DNA from: Thiobacillaceae bacterium
GTDB taxonomy: Bacteria; Pseudomonadota; Gammaproteobacteria; Burkholderiales; Thiobacillaceae
Assembly: GCA_012274165.1 (NCBI GenBank)
Contig: JAAPAA010000291.1
Span: forward strand, 1-11,058
DNA: 11,058 bases
Direction: 5' to 3'
The position numbers and the translations under genes were made by a program. Position 1 is the stretch's first letter. Each line of letters opens with the position of its first letter. Shown here one piece after another: positions 1 through 5,887 of this stretch. The notes beneath the pieces are model-generated. The model did not search any database. It was not told the origin of the DNA and saw only the letters and a program-made list of their open reading frames with translations.

Positions 1-55
1 CCTCTGCCGCCATCATTCCGGCGGGACCGCCGCCAATGACAGCGACAATCGGCAT
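1..55 (-). CDS. N-terminus of a Rossmann-fold FAD/NAD(P) oxidoreductase (partial)
   Basis: Only the first 18 codons are inside the window. The ATG is at 53-55 on the minus strand, and the peptide reads MPIVAVIGGGPAGMMAAE. This is a beta strand followed by the dinucleotide-binding loop GxGxxG/A (GGGPAG at residues 8-13), typical of the FAD-binding N-terminus of flavoprotein oxidoreductases such as the BaiN / TIGR03862-type proteins. The gene begins 7 bp after the guaA stop codon, and GGGA within the last guaA codons can act as its ribosome binding site, so it is probably cotranscribed with guaA. The rest of the protein is outside the window, so the substrate cannot be told. Confidence 0.75.
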   Translation of the reverse strand, partial: MPIVAVIGGGPAGMMAAE

Positions 56-62
56 TATTGAA

Positions 63-1625
63 TCATTCCCACTCAATCGTCGCCGGCGGTTTTCCGCATA
101 TGTCGTACACAACGCGATTGATGCCGCGCACTTCATTGATGATTCGGTTGGAAACCTTGCCCAGCAGCGAATACGGCAACTCGGCCCAGTGCGCAGTCAT
201 GAAGTCGCTGGTGACGACGGCACGCAGCGCCACCACGTAATCATAGGTACGGCCATCGCCCATGACGCCAACGGATTTGACGGGCAGGAAGACAGCGAAG
301 GCCTGGCTGGTTTTCTCATACCAGCCGGCAGCGCGCAGTTCTTCGATGAAGATGGCATCTGCCCTCCTGAGCAGTCCGGCAAACTCGCGCTTCACTTCGC
401 CGAGGATGCGCACGCCAAGGCCGGGACCGGGAAAGGGATGGCGGTAGACCATGTCGTGCGGCAATCCGAGCGCGACGCCAAGCTCGCGCACTTCGTCCTT
501 GAACAGTTCGCGCAACGGTTCGAGCAGCTTCAGATGCAGGGTATCGGGCAAACCGCCGACGTTGTGGTGGCTCTTGATGGTGTGCGCTTTTTTGGTTTTG
601 GCGCTGGCCGATTCGATCACGTCAGGATAGATGGTGCCCTGCGCCAGCCATTTGGCCTTGGGCAGTTTTTCGGCTTCTTCCTGGAACACGTGGACGAATT
701 CGCGGCCGATAATTTTGCGTTTCTGCTCGGGGTCGGACACGCCGGCGAGCGCATCCATGAAGCGATCGCGGGCGTCTACGTGGATCACCTTGACGCCGAG
801 GTTTTGCGCGAAGGTCGCCATCACCTGTTCGGCTTCGTTCAAGCGCAATAAGCCGTTATCGACGAAGACACAGGTGAGTTGCAGGCCGATGGCGCGGTGC
901 AGCAAGGCAGCGACCACCGAGGAATCGACGCCGCCGGACAAGCCCAGAATCACTTCATCACTACCGACCTCGCTGCGCACACGGCCGATGGCTTCATCGA
1001 CGTAGTCCGGCATGTTCCAGTCGCCCGCGCAGCCGCACAGGTCGCGCACGAAACGGTCGAGGATGATTTTGCCCTGCAGCGTATGGGTGACTTCGGGGTG
1101 GAACTGCACGCCGTAAAATTTGCGGTCTTCGTCGGCCATCGCGGCAATCGGCGTGGCGGCGTTGCTCGCCATCACTTTGAAGCCGGGCGGCAGCGCGGTG
1201 ACCTTGTCGCCGTGGCTCATCCACACGTCGAGCAATCCGTGGCCTTCGTCGTTGACGCGATCCTGGATGTCGCGCAGCAGTGCAGTGTGGCCGTGTGCGC
1301 GGATTTCGGCATAGCCGAATTCGCGCTTGGCGGCAGACTCGACCTGGCCGCCCAACTGCGCCGCCATCGTTTGCATGCCGTAGCAAATCCCCAGCACCGG
1401 CACGCCGAGGCTGAACACCGCTTCGGGCGCGCGCGGCGTTTCTTCTTCGTAAACCGAATTCGGCCCGCCCGAAAGAATGATGCCGGACGGCGCGAAATCG
1501 CGTACAAAAGCAGCGGTCACGTCATTGGGATGCAGCTCGCAGTAAACCCCGGCCTCGCGTACGCGCCGCGCGATGAGTTGGGTGTATTGGGAACCGAAGT
1601 CGAGAATGAGAATTTTCTGGTGCAT
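63..1625 (-). CDS. guaA: GMP synthase (glutamine-hydrolysing)
   Basis: Converts XMP to GMP using ATP and the amide nitrogen of glutamine, the last step of GMP synthesis in the cytoplasm. The 520-residue protein has the family's usual length (E. coli about 525). The class I glutamine amidotransferase domain comes first, with the nucleophile Cys81 in GICYGMQ and the His176/Glu178 pair in GVQFHPEV. The ATP-pyrophosphatase domain follows, with the P-loop LSGGVDSS at about 229-236. The C-terminal dimerisation domain carries HPFPGPGLGVRILGE (396-410) and ends in the conserved IEWE. The ATG at 1623-1625 gives the standard N-terminus MHQKILILDFGSQYTQ. No good Shine-Dalgarno sequence precedes it: the 20 bases upstream lack AGGA or GAGG and lie largely in a repeat arm. 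guaB lies upstream in the same direction, but a strong terminator separates them, so guaA needs read-through or its own promoter. No frameshift or missing active-site residue is seen. Confidence 0.98.
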   Translation of the reverse strand: MHQKILILDFGSQYTQLIARRVREAGVYCELHPNDVTAAFVRDFAPSGIILSGGPNSVYEEETPRAPEAVFSLGVPVLGICYGMQTMAAQLGGQVESAAKREFGYAEIRAHGHTALLRDIQDRVNDEGHGLLDVWMSHGDKVTALPPGFKVMASNAATPIAAMADEDRKFYGVQFHPEVTHTLQGKIILDRFVRDLCGCAGDWNMPDYVDEAIGRVRSEVGSDEVILGLSGGVDSSVVAALLHRAIGLQLTCVFVDNGLLRLNEAEQVMATFAQNLGVKVIHVDARDRFMDALAGVSDPEQKRKIIGREFVHVFQEEAEKLPKAKWLAQGTIYPDVIESASAKTKKAHTIKSHHNVGGLPDTLHLKLLEPLRELFKDEVRELGVALGLPHDMVYRHPFPGPGLGVRILGEVKREFAGLLRRADAIFIEELRAAGWYEKTSQAFAVFLPVKSVGVMGDGRTYDYVVALRAVVTSDFMTAHWAELPYSLLGKVSNRIINEVRGINRVVYDICGKPPATIEWE

Positions 1626-1631
1626 GGTTTT

Positions 1632-1754
1632 CAGGGGTCAGGATTCAGTACCCAAAGGGCATAAAGGATCAGGATTCAGGGGCAAGGACACGGGTAATTA
1701 AAGAAAAAGCCACGCGCAGCGTGACTTTCCCTGACCTCTGAATCCCGACCCCTG
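1632..1754. repeat. Imperfect inverted repeat between guaB and guaA, with an extra direct copy
   Basis: The left arm CAGGGGTCAGGATTCAG (1632-1648) matches the reverse complement of the right arm CTGAATCCCGACCCCTG (1738-1754) at 16 of 17 positions, with 89 bp between them. The core TCAGGATTCAG recurs as a direct copy at 1669-1679. The right arm starts 5 bp past the guaB stop and the left arm ends 6 bp before the guaA ATG, so the element fills the whole intergenic gap. The guaB terminator lies between the arms. No target-site duplication is visible, so insertion as a mobile element is possible but unproven. Confidence 0.7.
1701..1728 (-). terminator. Rho-independent terminator of guaB
   Basis: On the minus strand AAAGTCACGC, loop TGC, GCGTGGCTTT form a 10-bp stem with one G-U wobble. 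It runs straight into a T-rich tract, TTTTTCTTT. It lies 31-60 bp downstream of the guaB stop codon and faces guaA, so it should end or strongly reduce guaB transcription before guaA. Confidence 0.85.
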
Positions 1755-1759
1755 ATCCC

Positions 1760-3220
1760 TTATTCAACGCGATAGTTCGGTGCTTCCTTGGTGATCTGCA
1801 CATCATGGACGTGCGATTCACGCACGCCAGCCGATGTGATTTGAACAAATTCGGCTTTCGCATGCATGTCGGGAATGGTGGCAACGCCCAGATAGCCCAT
1901 CGACGAACGCAGCCCGCCCATCAGTTGGTGAATCACGCTGAGCACGCTGCCCTTGTAGGGCACGCGGCCTTCGATGCCTTCTGGAACGAGCTTTTCGGCG
2001 CTCTTTTCGTTGTCCTGAAAATAGCGGTCGCTGGAGCCCTGCTGCATCGCGCCGAGCGAACCCATGCCGCGATACGACTTGTACGAGCGTCCCTGGAACA
2101 GTTCGACTTCGCCCGGCGCTTCCTCGGTGCCCGCCAGCAAACCGCCCAGCATGACGCAGCTTGCACCCGCGGCAATGGCCTTGGCGATGTCGCCCGAGTA
2201 ACGGATTCCGCCGTCGGCAATCACGCCCACGCCACTGCCCGCCAGCGCATCCGCCACGTTGGTGACTGCGGTGATCTGCGGCACGCCGACGCCGGCGACC
2301 ATGCGGGTGGTACAAATCGAACCGGGGCCGATGCCAACCTTGACCGCATCCGCGCCATGTTCAACCAGCGCCAGCGCCGCCGAGGCCGTGGCGATATTGC
2401 CGCCGATGACTTGCACCTCGGGGAAGTGCTGCTTCACCCATTTGACGCGATCCAGCACGCCCTTGGAATGACCATGTGCGGTATCGACCACGATCACATC
2501 GACCCCCGCAGCGGCCAATGCGGCCACGCGTTCTTCGGTGCCTTCGCCGGTGCCGACCGCCGCGCCCACACGCAGGTGACCCATTGCGTCCTTGCACGCG
2601 AACGGGTGTTCACTGGATTTCTGGATGTCCTTGACCGTAATCAGGCCGCGCAGCTCGAACGCGTCGTTCACCACCAGCACGCGCTCAAGGCGGTGCTTGT
2701 GCAACAGCGCCATGGCCTCGTCGCGACTCGCGCCTTCCTTCACCGTTACCAGCCGCTCTTTCGGCGTCATGATGTTGGCGATCAACTGGTCGAGCTGGGT
2801 TTCAAAGCGCAGATCGCGGTTGGTGACGATGCCCACCACCTTGCCGCCGTCGATCACCGGCAAACCGGAGATGTGTTTGGCCCGGGTAATTTCCAGCACC
2901 TGACGCACCGTCATCTGCGGCGCGACAGTGATGGGATCCTTGACCACGCCGGACTCGAAACGCTTGACCGCCGCCACTTGCGCCGCCTGCAACTCGGCAC
3001 TCATGTTCTTGTGAATAATGCCAAGTCCGCCTTCCTGCGCCAGCGCAATGGCCAGACGGGCTTCAGTCACCGTGTCCATCGCGGCAGACAACAGCGGCAA
3101 ATTCAGGGTAATCGTGCGAGTCAGCTGGCTCGAAAGCGTGACTTCGCGAGGGAGAATGGCGGAATGGGCGGGAACGAGCAAAACGTCGTCAAACGTCAGC
3201 GCTTTTTGCAAAACACGCAT
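1760..3220 (-). CDS. guaB: Inosine-5'-monophosphate dehydrogenase
   Basis: Oxidises IMP to XMP with NAD+, the committed step to guanine nucleotides. The 486-residue protein begins MRVLQKALTFDDVLLVPAHS, the standard start of bacterial IMP dehydrogenases. An upstream extension to 3274 is possible in frame but would run through the promoter, and AAGGA lies about 7 bases before the ATG at 3218-3220. The TIM-barrel core is interrupted by two CBS domains at roughly residues 93-205, the nucleotide-binding regulatory module. The catalytic loop GPGSICTTR (298-306) holds Cys303. The IMP phosphate-binding segments IADGGIRYSGD and GGLLAGTEEAPGE follow, then the mobile-flap Arg399-Tyr400 (SSDRYFQ). All key residues are present. 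It is transcribed from its own promoter and ends in its own hairpin terminator before guaA. Confidence 0.98.
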   Translation of the reverse strand: MRVLQKALTFDDVLLVPAHSAILPREVTLSSQLTRTITLNLPLLSAAMDTVTEARLAIALAQEGGLGIIHKNMSAELQAAQVAAVKRFESGVVKDPITVAPQMTVRQVLEITRAKHISGLPVIDGGKVVGIVTNRDLRFETQLDQLIANIMTPKERLVTVKEGASRDEAMALLHKHRLERVLVVNDAFELRGLITVKDIQKSSEHPFACKDAMGHLRVGAAVGTGEGTEERVAALAAAGVDVIVVDTAHGHSKGVLDRVKWVKQHFPEVQVIGGNIATASAALALVEHGADAVKVGIGPGSICTTRMVAGVGVPQITAVTNVADALAGSGVGVIADGGIRYSGDIAKAIAAGASCVMLGGLLAGTEEAPGEVELFQGRSYKSYRGMGSLGAMQQGSSDRYFQDNEKSAEKLVPEGIEGRVPYKGSVLSVIHQLMGGLRSSMGYLGVATIPDMHAKAEFVQITSAGVRESHVHDVQITKEAPNYRVE

Positions 3221-3245
3221 GGGCTTTCCTTGAACGCAAAGCGAG

Positions 3246-3274
3246 ATTATACGCACCCGGCACCGCCCGCACAA
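3246..3274 (-). promoter_or_regulatory. guaB promoter (sigma-70 type)
   Basis: On the minus strand a perfect -10 box TATAAT (3246-3251) lies 17 bp downstream of TTGTGC (3269-3274), a -35 box matching TTG of the consensus. Transcription should start near 3238-3239, leaving a leader of about 18 nt that just contains the AAGGA ribosome binding site. The bases after the -10 box (CTCGCTT) are fairly GC-rich, which would fit stringent control, though this is inference. Confidence 0.75.
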
Positions 3275-3298
3275 AACGCACGCTTGCCCCGCCCAAAA

Positions 3299-3328
3299 CT
3301 TGGTTGTAATTTACCAAGGCTAATTACA
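3299..3328. promoter_or_regulatory. Overlapping dyads in the guaB / lipoprotein divergent region
   Basis: Two exact dyads overlap here. TGTAATT (3305-3311) and AATTACA (3322-3328) are separated by 10 bp. CTTGGT (3299-3304) and ACCAAG (3313-3318) are separated by 8 bp. The 7-N10-7 spacing is about one turn of helix between half-sites, as for a dimeric regulator. It lies upstream of the guaB -35 box and just upstream of the candidate promoter of the lipoprotein gene. No regulator can be named. Confidence 0.35.
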
Positions 3329-3338
3329 CGCCAGATGG

Positions 3339-3367
3339 TTGACTCACGCCTGTGATGCGACTAACTT
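3339..3367 (+). promoter_or_regulatory. Candidate promoter of the lipoprotein-DUF4124 operon
   Basis: TTGACT (3339-3344) matches 5 of 6 bases of the -35 consensus. After 17 bp comes TAACTT (3362-3367), a weak -10 box (3 of 6). Transcription from here would give a leader of about 66 nt before the ATG at 3441. The poor -10 makes the call tentative. Confidence 0.4.
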
Positions 3368-3440
3368 TGCGGCAGCATGACAACCGGGTCGAGCACGATT
3401 ACTCTGCCCCTGAACACCATACAACTCGAGGAGACACACA

Positions 3441-3767
3441 ATGTCCAAAGTTTTGCTTGCCCTGACTTCCGCTGCCCTGTTGAGCCTGGCTGGTTGCGCC
3501 AGTACTTCCGAGCCGGTCGCCACGTCCGCCCCCACGACGTTCAGCGCCGAAGCACAAGCCGCCCTCAGCGCCGCCCAGGCTGACGTCAAGGCAGCCAAGG
3601 CAAAGAATGCACTGTGGACAACCTCGGAGAATGCACTGAAAGCCGCCGAGGCTGCTGCAGAAAAAACCGATAGCGCCACCGTGATCAAACAAGCCAAACT
3701 GGCCAGCGAACAAGCCAAGCTGAGCAACGCACAGCTTGGTTATCCCGAACTCAAAGTGGGGCAGTAA
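3441..3767 (+). CDS. Small alanine-rich helical lipoprotein, SoxXA-binding-protein-like
   Basis: A 108-residue protein. It has a lipoprotein signal peptide: Lys3, a hydrophobic stretch, then lipobox LAGC with Cys19 as the predicted lipidated residue. It should be anchored in the outer membrane facing the periplasm, since Ala rather than Asp follows the Cys. After a Ser/Thr/Pro linker (about 20-34), residues 36-100 are rich in Ala, Lys and Glu with a heptad-like pattern and a single conserved-looking Trp (NALWTTSE). This layout resembles the SoxXA-binding protein (SoxK) and DUF4398-like families, in which a short helical hairpin follows the lipobox. The match is from memory of family character, so the function is not assigned. 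AGGAG lies 7 bases before the ATG. The DUF4124 gene follows 1 bp after the stop, indicating an operon. Confidence 0.85.
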   Translation: MSKVLLALTSAALLSLAGCASTSEPVATSAPTTFSAEAQAALSAAQADVKAAKAKNALWTTSENALKAAEAAAEKTDSATVIKQAKLASEQAKLSNAQLGYPELKVGQ

Positions 3768-3768
3768 G

Positions 3769-4251
3769 TTGGTCGGCCTTGACCATCCAGCCTTCCGGAT
3801 TCACGCCGGAAGACTTTTGTTTTTGGGTGCGCTGGCGTTTGCTGCCCACGCTCAGGCCGAACTCTATAAATGGACCGACGCGCAAGGCAAGGTTCATTAC
3901 ACCGATCAGCCCCCCACGCTAAACAGCCAAACGATCAAACCCAGCACGGCGGGGCAAGCCGAAACCACGTCCAAGGCCACGCAATCTCTTGATGCCAAGG
4001 ATCAGGCTTACCAAAAACGTCGCAAGGAAGCCGAGGATGCCCGCGCCAAAACGGACAAGGAAGCCGAGCAGGCACGCATCGCGCGTGAAAACTGCGATAA
4101 ATCGCGGAAAAACCTCAGTACACTGCAAAATCCCAACACCCCACGCGTCTACACCACGGATGCCGCTGGACAACGAACCTACATGGATGACTCGGCGCGT
4201 GCCAATGCGCTCGCCAACAGCCAAAAAAGCGTGGCCGAATTCTGTAAATAA
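3769..4251 (+). CDS. DUF4124 domain-containing exported protein
   Basis: Function unknown; probably periplasmic. With the TTG at 3769 the protein is 160 residues. A signal peptide of about 30 residues has a hydrophobic core LLFLGALAFAA and probable cleavage after AHAQA. ELYKWTDAQGKVHYTDQPP then begins the mature protein, the hallmark N-terminus of DUF4124. A charged Lys/Glu/Ala helical stretch (roughly 70-110 of the precursor) follows. The C-terminal part (VYTTDAAGQRTYMDD ... EFCK) is a second small motif common in these proteins, with Cys residues near its ends. Start choice: no ATG fits. TTG 3769 sits 1 bp after the lipoprotein stop, with GGGG about 7 bases upstream, suggesting coupled translation. 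TTG 3736 would overlap the upstream gene by 32 bp and give a poorer signal peptide. Confidence 0.8.
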   Translation: MVGLDHPAFRIHAGRLLFLGALAFAAHAQAELYKWTDAQGKVHYTDQPPTLNSQTIKPSTAGQAETTSKATQSLDAKDQAYQKRRKEAEDARAKTDKEAEQARIARENCDKSRKNLSTLQNPNTPRVYTTDAAGQRTYMDDSARANALANSQKSVAEFCK

Positions 4252-4276
4252 GCCTGATTTCTAACGCTCGCGCGTT

Positions 4277-4630
4277 TTATCCCGCGTCGGCGGCGTCTGC
4301 GTCTGCGGCTTTGCCTGCCACGTCACCCCCACCTTTCTTGGTGACTTTGCCTTCTTCTGCGCGCTTGCGTCGCACTTCCTTCGGGTCGGCCATGAGCGGC
4401 CGGTAAATTTCCACCCTGTCCTTGTCGCGCACCTTTTCATCCAGCTTGACCAGCTTGCTGAAAATTCCAACCTTGTTTTTAGCGAGATCGATATCGGGAA
4501 AAGCTTCCAGCACACCCGACGCGCGAATAGCGTCGTTGACCGTTGCACCTTCGGCAAGCTGAACCCGTAACAGGGGTTGTGCTGCAGCCAGAGCGTAGAT
4601 GACTTCCACCTGAATAGTTGCCGGGTTCAT
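4277..4630 (-). CDS. rnfH: RnfH family ubiquitin-like protein (RatB)
   Basis: A 117-residue member of the RnfH (RatB) family, small beta-grasp proteins whose biochemical role is not established. Evidence is the N-terminal beta strand IQVEVIYALA, the core VGIFSKLVKLDEKVRDKDRV and the diagnostic end EIYRPLMADPKEVRRKRAEE (about 74-93). Ser replaces the usual Gly in IFGK. The tail after residue 93 is low-complexity (Lys/Gly, then Ala/Asp) and ends AADADAADAG. The ATG at 4628-4630 overlaps the ratA stop as ATGA, so it is translated by coupling with ratA. The historical antitoxin label RatB comes from this linkage, not from demonstrated antitoxin activity. Confidence 0.92.
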   Translation of the reverse strand: MNPATIQVEVIYALAAAQPLLRVQLAEGATVNDAIRASGVLEAFPDIDLAKNKVGIFSKLVKLDEKVRDKDRVEIYRPLMADPKEVRRKRAEEGKVTKKGGGDVAGKAADADAADAG

Positions 4631-5061
4631 ACGGGATACACCTCGTCTGCGCGGCGCACAAAGGCATCAACAAAGGTATTGGTGATGTGGTTGAAAACGG
4701 GCGCCAGCAGCGTTTCCAGCATCCGGTTGGAAAACGCGTATTGCAGGCGGAACTCAACCTTGCACGCATCGTCTCCGAGCGGGGAAAACAACCAGTTACC
4801 GACCAACTCGGAAAATGGCCCATCCTGCAAGGCTATGTGCATCTCGCGCGGATGGGTTTTGCTATTTTCAGTGGTAAAGCTCTGGCGTATCCCCATGTAG
4901 GCGATATGAATCGTCGCCACCGTGCGGTGTTCGTCGCGCAACTTCAACTCGGTTCCCCCGCACCAGGGCAGAAAAGCCGGGTAATCTTCGACCCGATCAA
5001 CCAGCTCGAACATGCGTTCAGGTGAATGCGCCACCAGCACACTTTTTTCTACACGCGCCAT
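4627..5061 (-). CDS. ratA: RatA / COQ10-like START-domain protein
   Basis: A 144-residue SRPBCC/START-fold protein. In E. coli, RatA was described as blocking association of the 50S and 30S subunits. The mitochondrial relative Coq10 binds ubiquinone, so the physiological role is open. Family features are the N-terminus MARVEKSVLVAHSPERMFEL, then VEDYPAFLPWCGG (about 24-36). Later come IAYMGIRQSFTTEN, GPFSELVGNWLFSPLG and the C-terminal helix VFNHITNTFVDAFVRRADEVY that lids the pocket. The length is typical. It is the first gene of a two-gene unit with rnfH (4-bp ATGA overlap) and is divergent from smpB, a classical arrangement in beta- and gammaproteobacteria. A weak AAGG lies about 13 bases before the ATG. 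Confidence 0.93.
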   Translation of the reverse strand: MARVEKSVLVAHSPERMFELVDRVEDYPAFLPWCGGTELKLRDEHRTVATIHIAYMGIRQSFTTENSKTHPREMHIALQDGPFSELVGNWLFSPLGDDACKVEFRLQYAFSNRMLETLLAPVFNHITNTFVDAFVRRADEVYPV

Positions 5062-5078
5062 GAATGCCTGAAGCCTTG

Positions 5079-5095
5079 TAAAATTGGAGATTGTA
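5079..5095. promoter_or_regulatory. Divergent promoter elements of ratA and smpB
   Basis: The 49-bp gap between the two start codons holds two opposed -10-like boxes: TAAAAT on plus (5079-5084, facing smpB) and TACAAT on minus (5090-5095, facing ratA). Each matches 5 of 6 consensus bases. Neither has a convincing -35 box. They would give leaders of about 20 nt each. If both are used, the two polymerases would compete for the same DNA. Confidence 0.35.
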
Positions 5096-5110
5096 CTGAA
5101 GCCTTACGCC

Positions 5111-5560
5111 ATGAGCATCGCCGAGAACAAAAAAGCCTTTCACGATTACTTTATCGAAGAGAAATTCGAGGCGGGTCTCGTACTCGAGGGCTGGGAAGTC
5201 AAAGCCATCCGTGCGAGCCGGGTTCAACTGAAAGAAGCCTATGTCGTCGTCAAGAATGGGGCGGTCTATCTGATCGGCTGCCACATCAGCCCGCTCCTGT
5301 CAGCGTCCACGCACATCCTGCCTGACCCGACACGCTCACGTAAGCTGCTGCTGCACACATCCGAAATCAACAAGCTGATCGGCAAGACCGAGCGCGCCGG
5401 CTTCACCCTGGTTCCACTCAACCTGCATTTTTCAAAGGGCCGGATCAAACTGGATATTGGCCTGGCGAAAGGCAAAAAACAGCATGACAAACGCGCAACT
5501 GAAAAAGACCGCGAGTGGGAACGCGAAAAACAACGTCTGGTTCGTTCGGCCCAACATTGA
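5111..5560 (+). CDS. smpB: SsrA-binding protein SmpB
   Basis: Binds tmRNA and carries it to stalled ribosomes for trans-translation. With the ATG at 5111 the protein is 149 residues, typical for the family. An upstream in-frame TTG at 5084 would add nine residues not normally present. Conserved features are IAENKKAFHDYFIEEKFEAG (3-22), LEGWEVKAIRASRVQLKEAY (25-44), the short CHISPL segment (57-62), LLLHTSEI, and the signature GRIKLDIGLAKGKKQHDKR (110-128) with the DIGLAKGKKxHDKR core. The basic C-terminal tail EWEREKQRLVRSAQH is the part that folds into the empty mRNA channel. No ssrA gene for tmRNA is adjacent in this window. The ribosome binding site is weak (GAAG). Confidence 0.97.
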   Translation: MSIAENKKAFHDYFIEEKFEAGLVLEGWEVKAIRASRVQLKEAYVVVKNGAVYLIGCHISPLLSASTHILPDPTRSRKLLLHTSEINKLIGKTERAGFTLVPLNLHFSKGRIKLDIGLAKGKKQHDKRATEKDREWEREKQRLVRSAQH

Positions 5561-5648
5561 ATCAGCCGTTTGATGCCTTGATGACCGGTGCACTGTATCG
5601 ACACCGATGAACGGGCGGAATGAATCGCCAACCGGTCCATTAGCACTA

Positions 5649-5677
5649 TTGCATATGCCGAAATTTCAGCATATATT
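5649..5677 (+). promoter_or_regulatory. Promoter with embedded near-palindromic operator
   Basis: TTGCAT (5649-5654) and TATATT (5672-5677) are spaced by exactly 17 bp; the -10 box matches 5 of 6 and the -35 box 3 of 6 consensus bases. Positions 5653-5674 are a near-perfect 22-bp palindrome. Arms ATATGC and GCATAT flank a central GAAATTTC, with 20 of 22 positions symmetric. Lying across the spacer, a bound dimer would block RNA polymerase, so a repressor operator is the natural reading. Predicted start is near 5684, about 24 nt before the small gene at 5708. I cannot match the site to a known regulator. Confidence 0.55.
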
Positions 5678-5707
5678 GACCATATCTCGACAAGTGGGTC
5701 ATGAATC

Positions 5708-5887
5708 ATGTCAGCCCTTCCTGTTTATCTCGTTGAATTCATCCCGTTGGAACGTCGCTTGGGTGATCGTCGTATCGCTTCATACGATGCCGCGTTACCG
5801 AGCAACCTTTCCGCAGATCGCCGCAAGGCACCCGTAGTAGGGCGACGCACAGATGACCGTCAGGCCGTGACGCTGAAACTCGTATAA
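5708..5887 (+). CDS. Small 59-residue arginine-rich protein of unknown function
   Basis: I do not recognise this protein. It starts MSALPVYLVEFIPLERRLGD and ends VTLKLV. The first 13 residues are hydrophobic and beta-like. After that comes a strongly charged part with repeated Arg pairs: ERR (15-17), DRR (20-22), DRR (37-39), GRR (45-47) and DDR (49-51). Such RR/DRR patterns occur in nucleic-acid-binding or PilZ-like segments, but that is only a resemblance. Support for a real gene is an in-frame stop (TGA) 4-6 bases before the ATG, fixing the start, a well-spaced promoter 30 bp upstream, and a C-terminus in no neighbouring gene. The ribosome binding site is poor (GTGGG, 10 bases upstream). 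A 78-codon frame on the opposite strand (5739-5975) overlaps it but has worse start signals. Confidence 0.55.
   Translation: MSALPVYLVEFIPLERRLGDRRIASYDAALPSNLSADRRKAPVVGRRTDDRQAVTLKLV

Noticed and set aside
36..1664. Plus-strand frames of 271 and 261 codons opposite guaA
   Set aside because: They lie antisense to an intact essential gene and show no family similarity.
1805..3355. Long plus-strand frame of 516 codons opposite guaB
   Set aside because: It is an antisense shadow of guaB, produced by GC-rich codon use. It is rich in His, Arg and Gln, has no recognisable domain, and runs through the guaB promoter.
4263..4279. Small hairpin AACGC-TCGC-GCGTT followed by TT between the DUF4124 gene and rnfH
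   Set aside because: The 5-bp stem with only a short T run is too weak to call a terminator for the convergent genes.
5583..5637. GACCGGT / ACCGGTC inverted repeat downstream of smpB
   Set aside because: A 7-bp repeat with a 41-bp gap and no T-tract; it could easily be chance.
5561..5707. Possible ssrA (tmRNA) next to smpB
   Set aside because: No tRNA-like ends, CCA terminus or tag-peptide frame was found here or elsewhere in the window.
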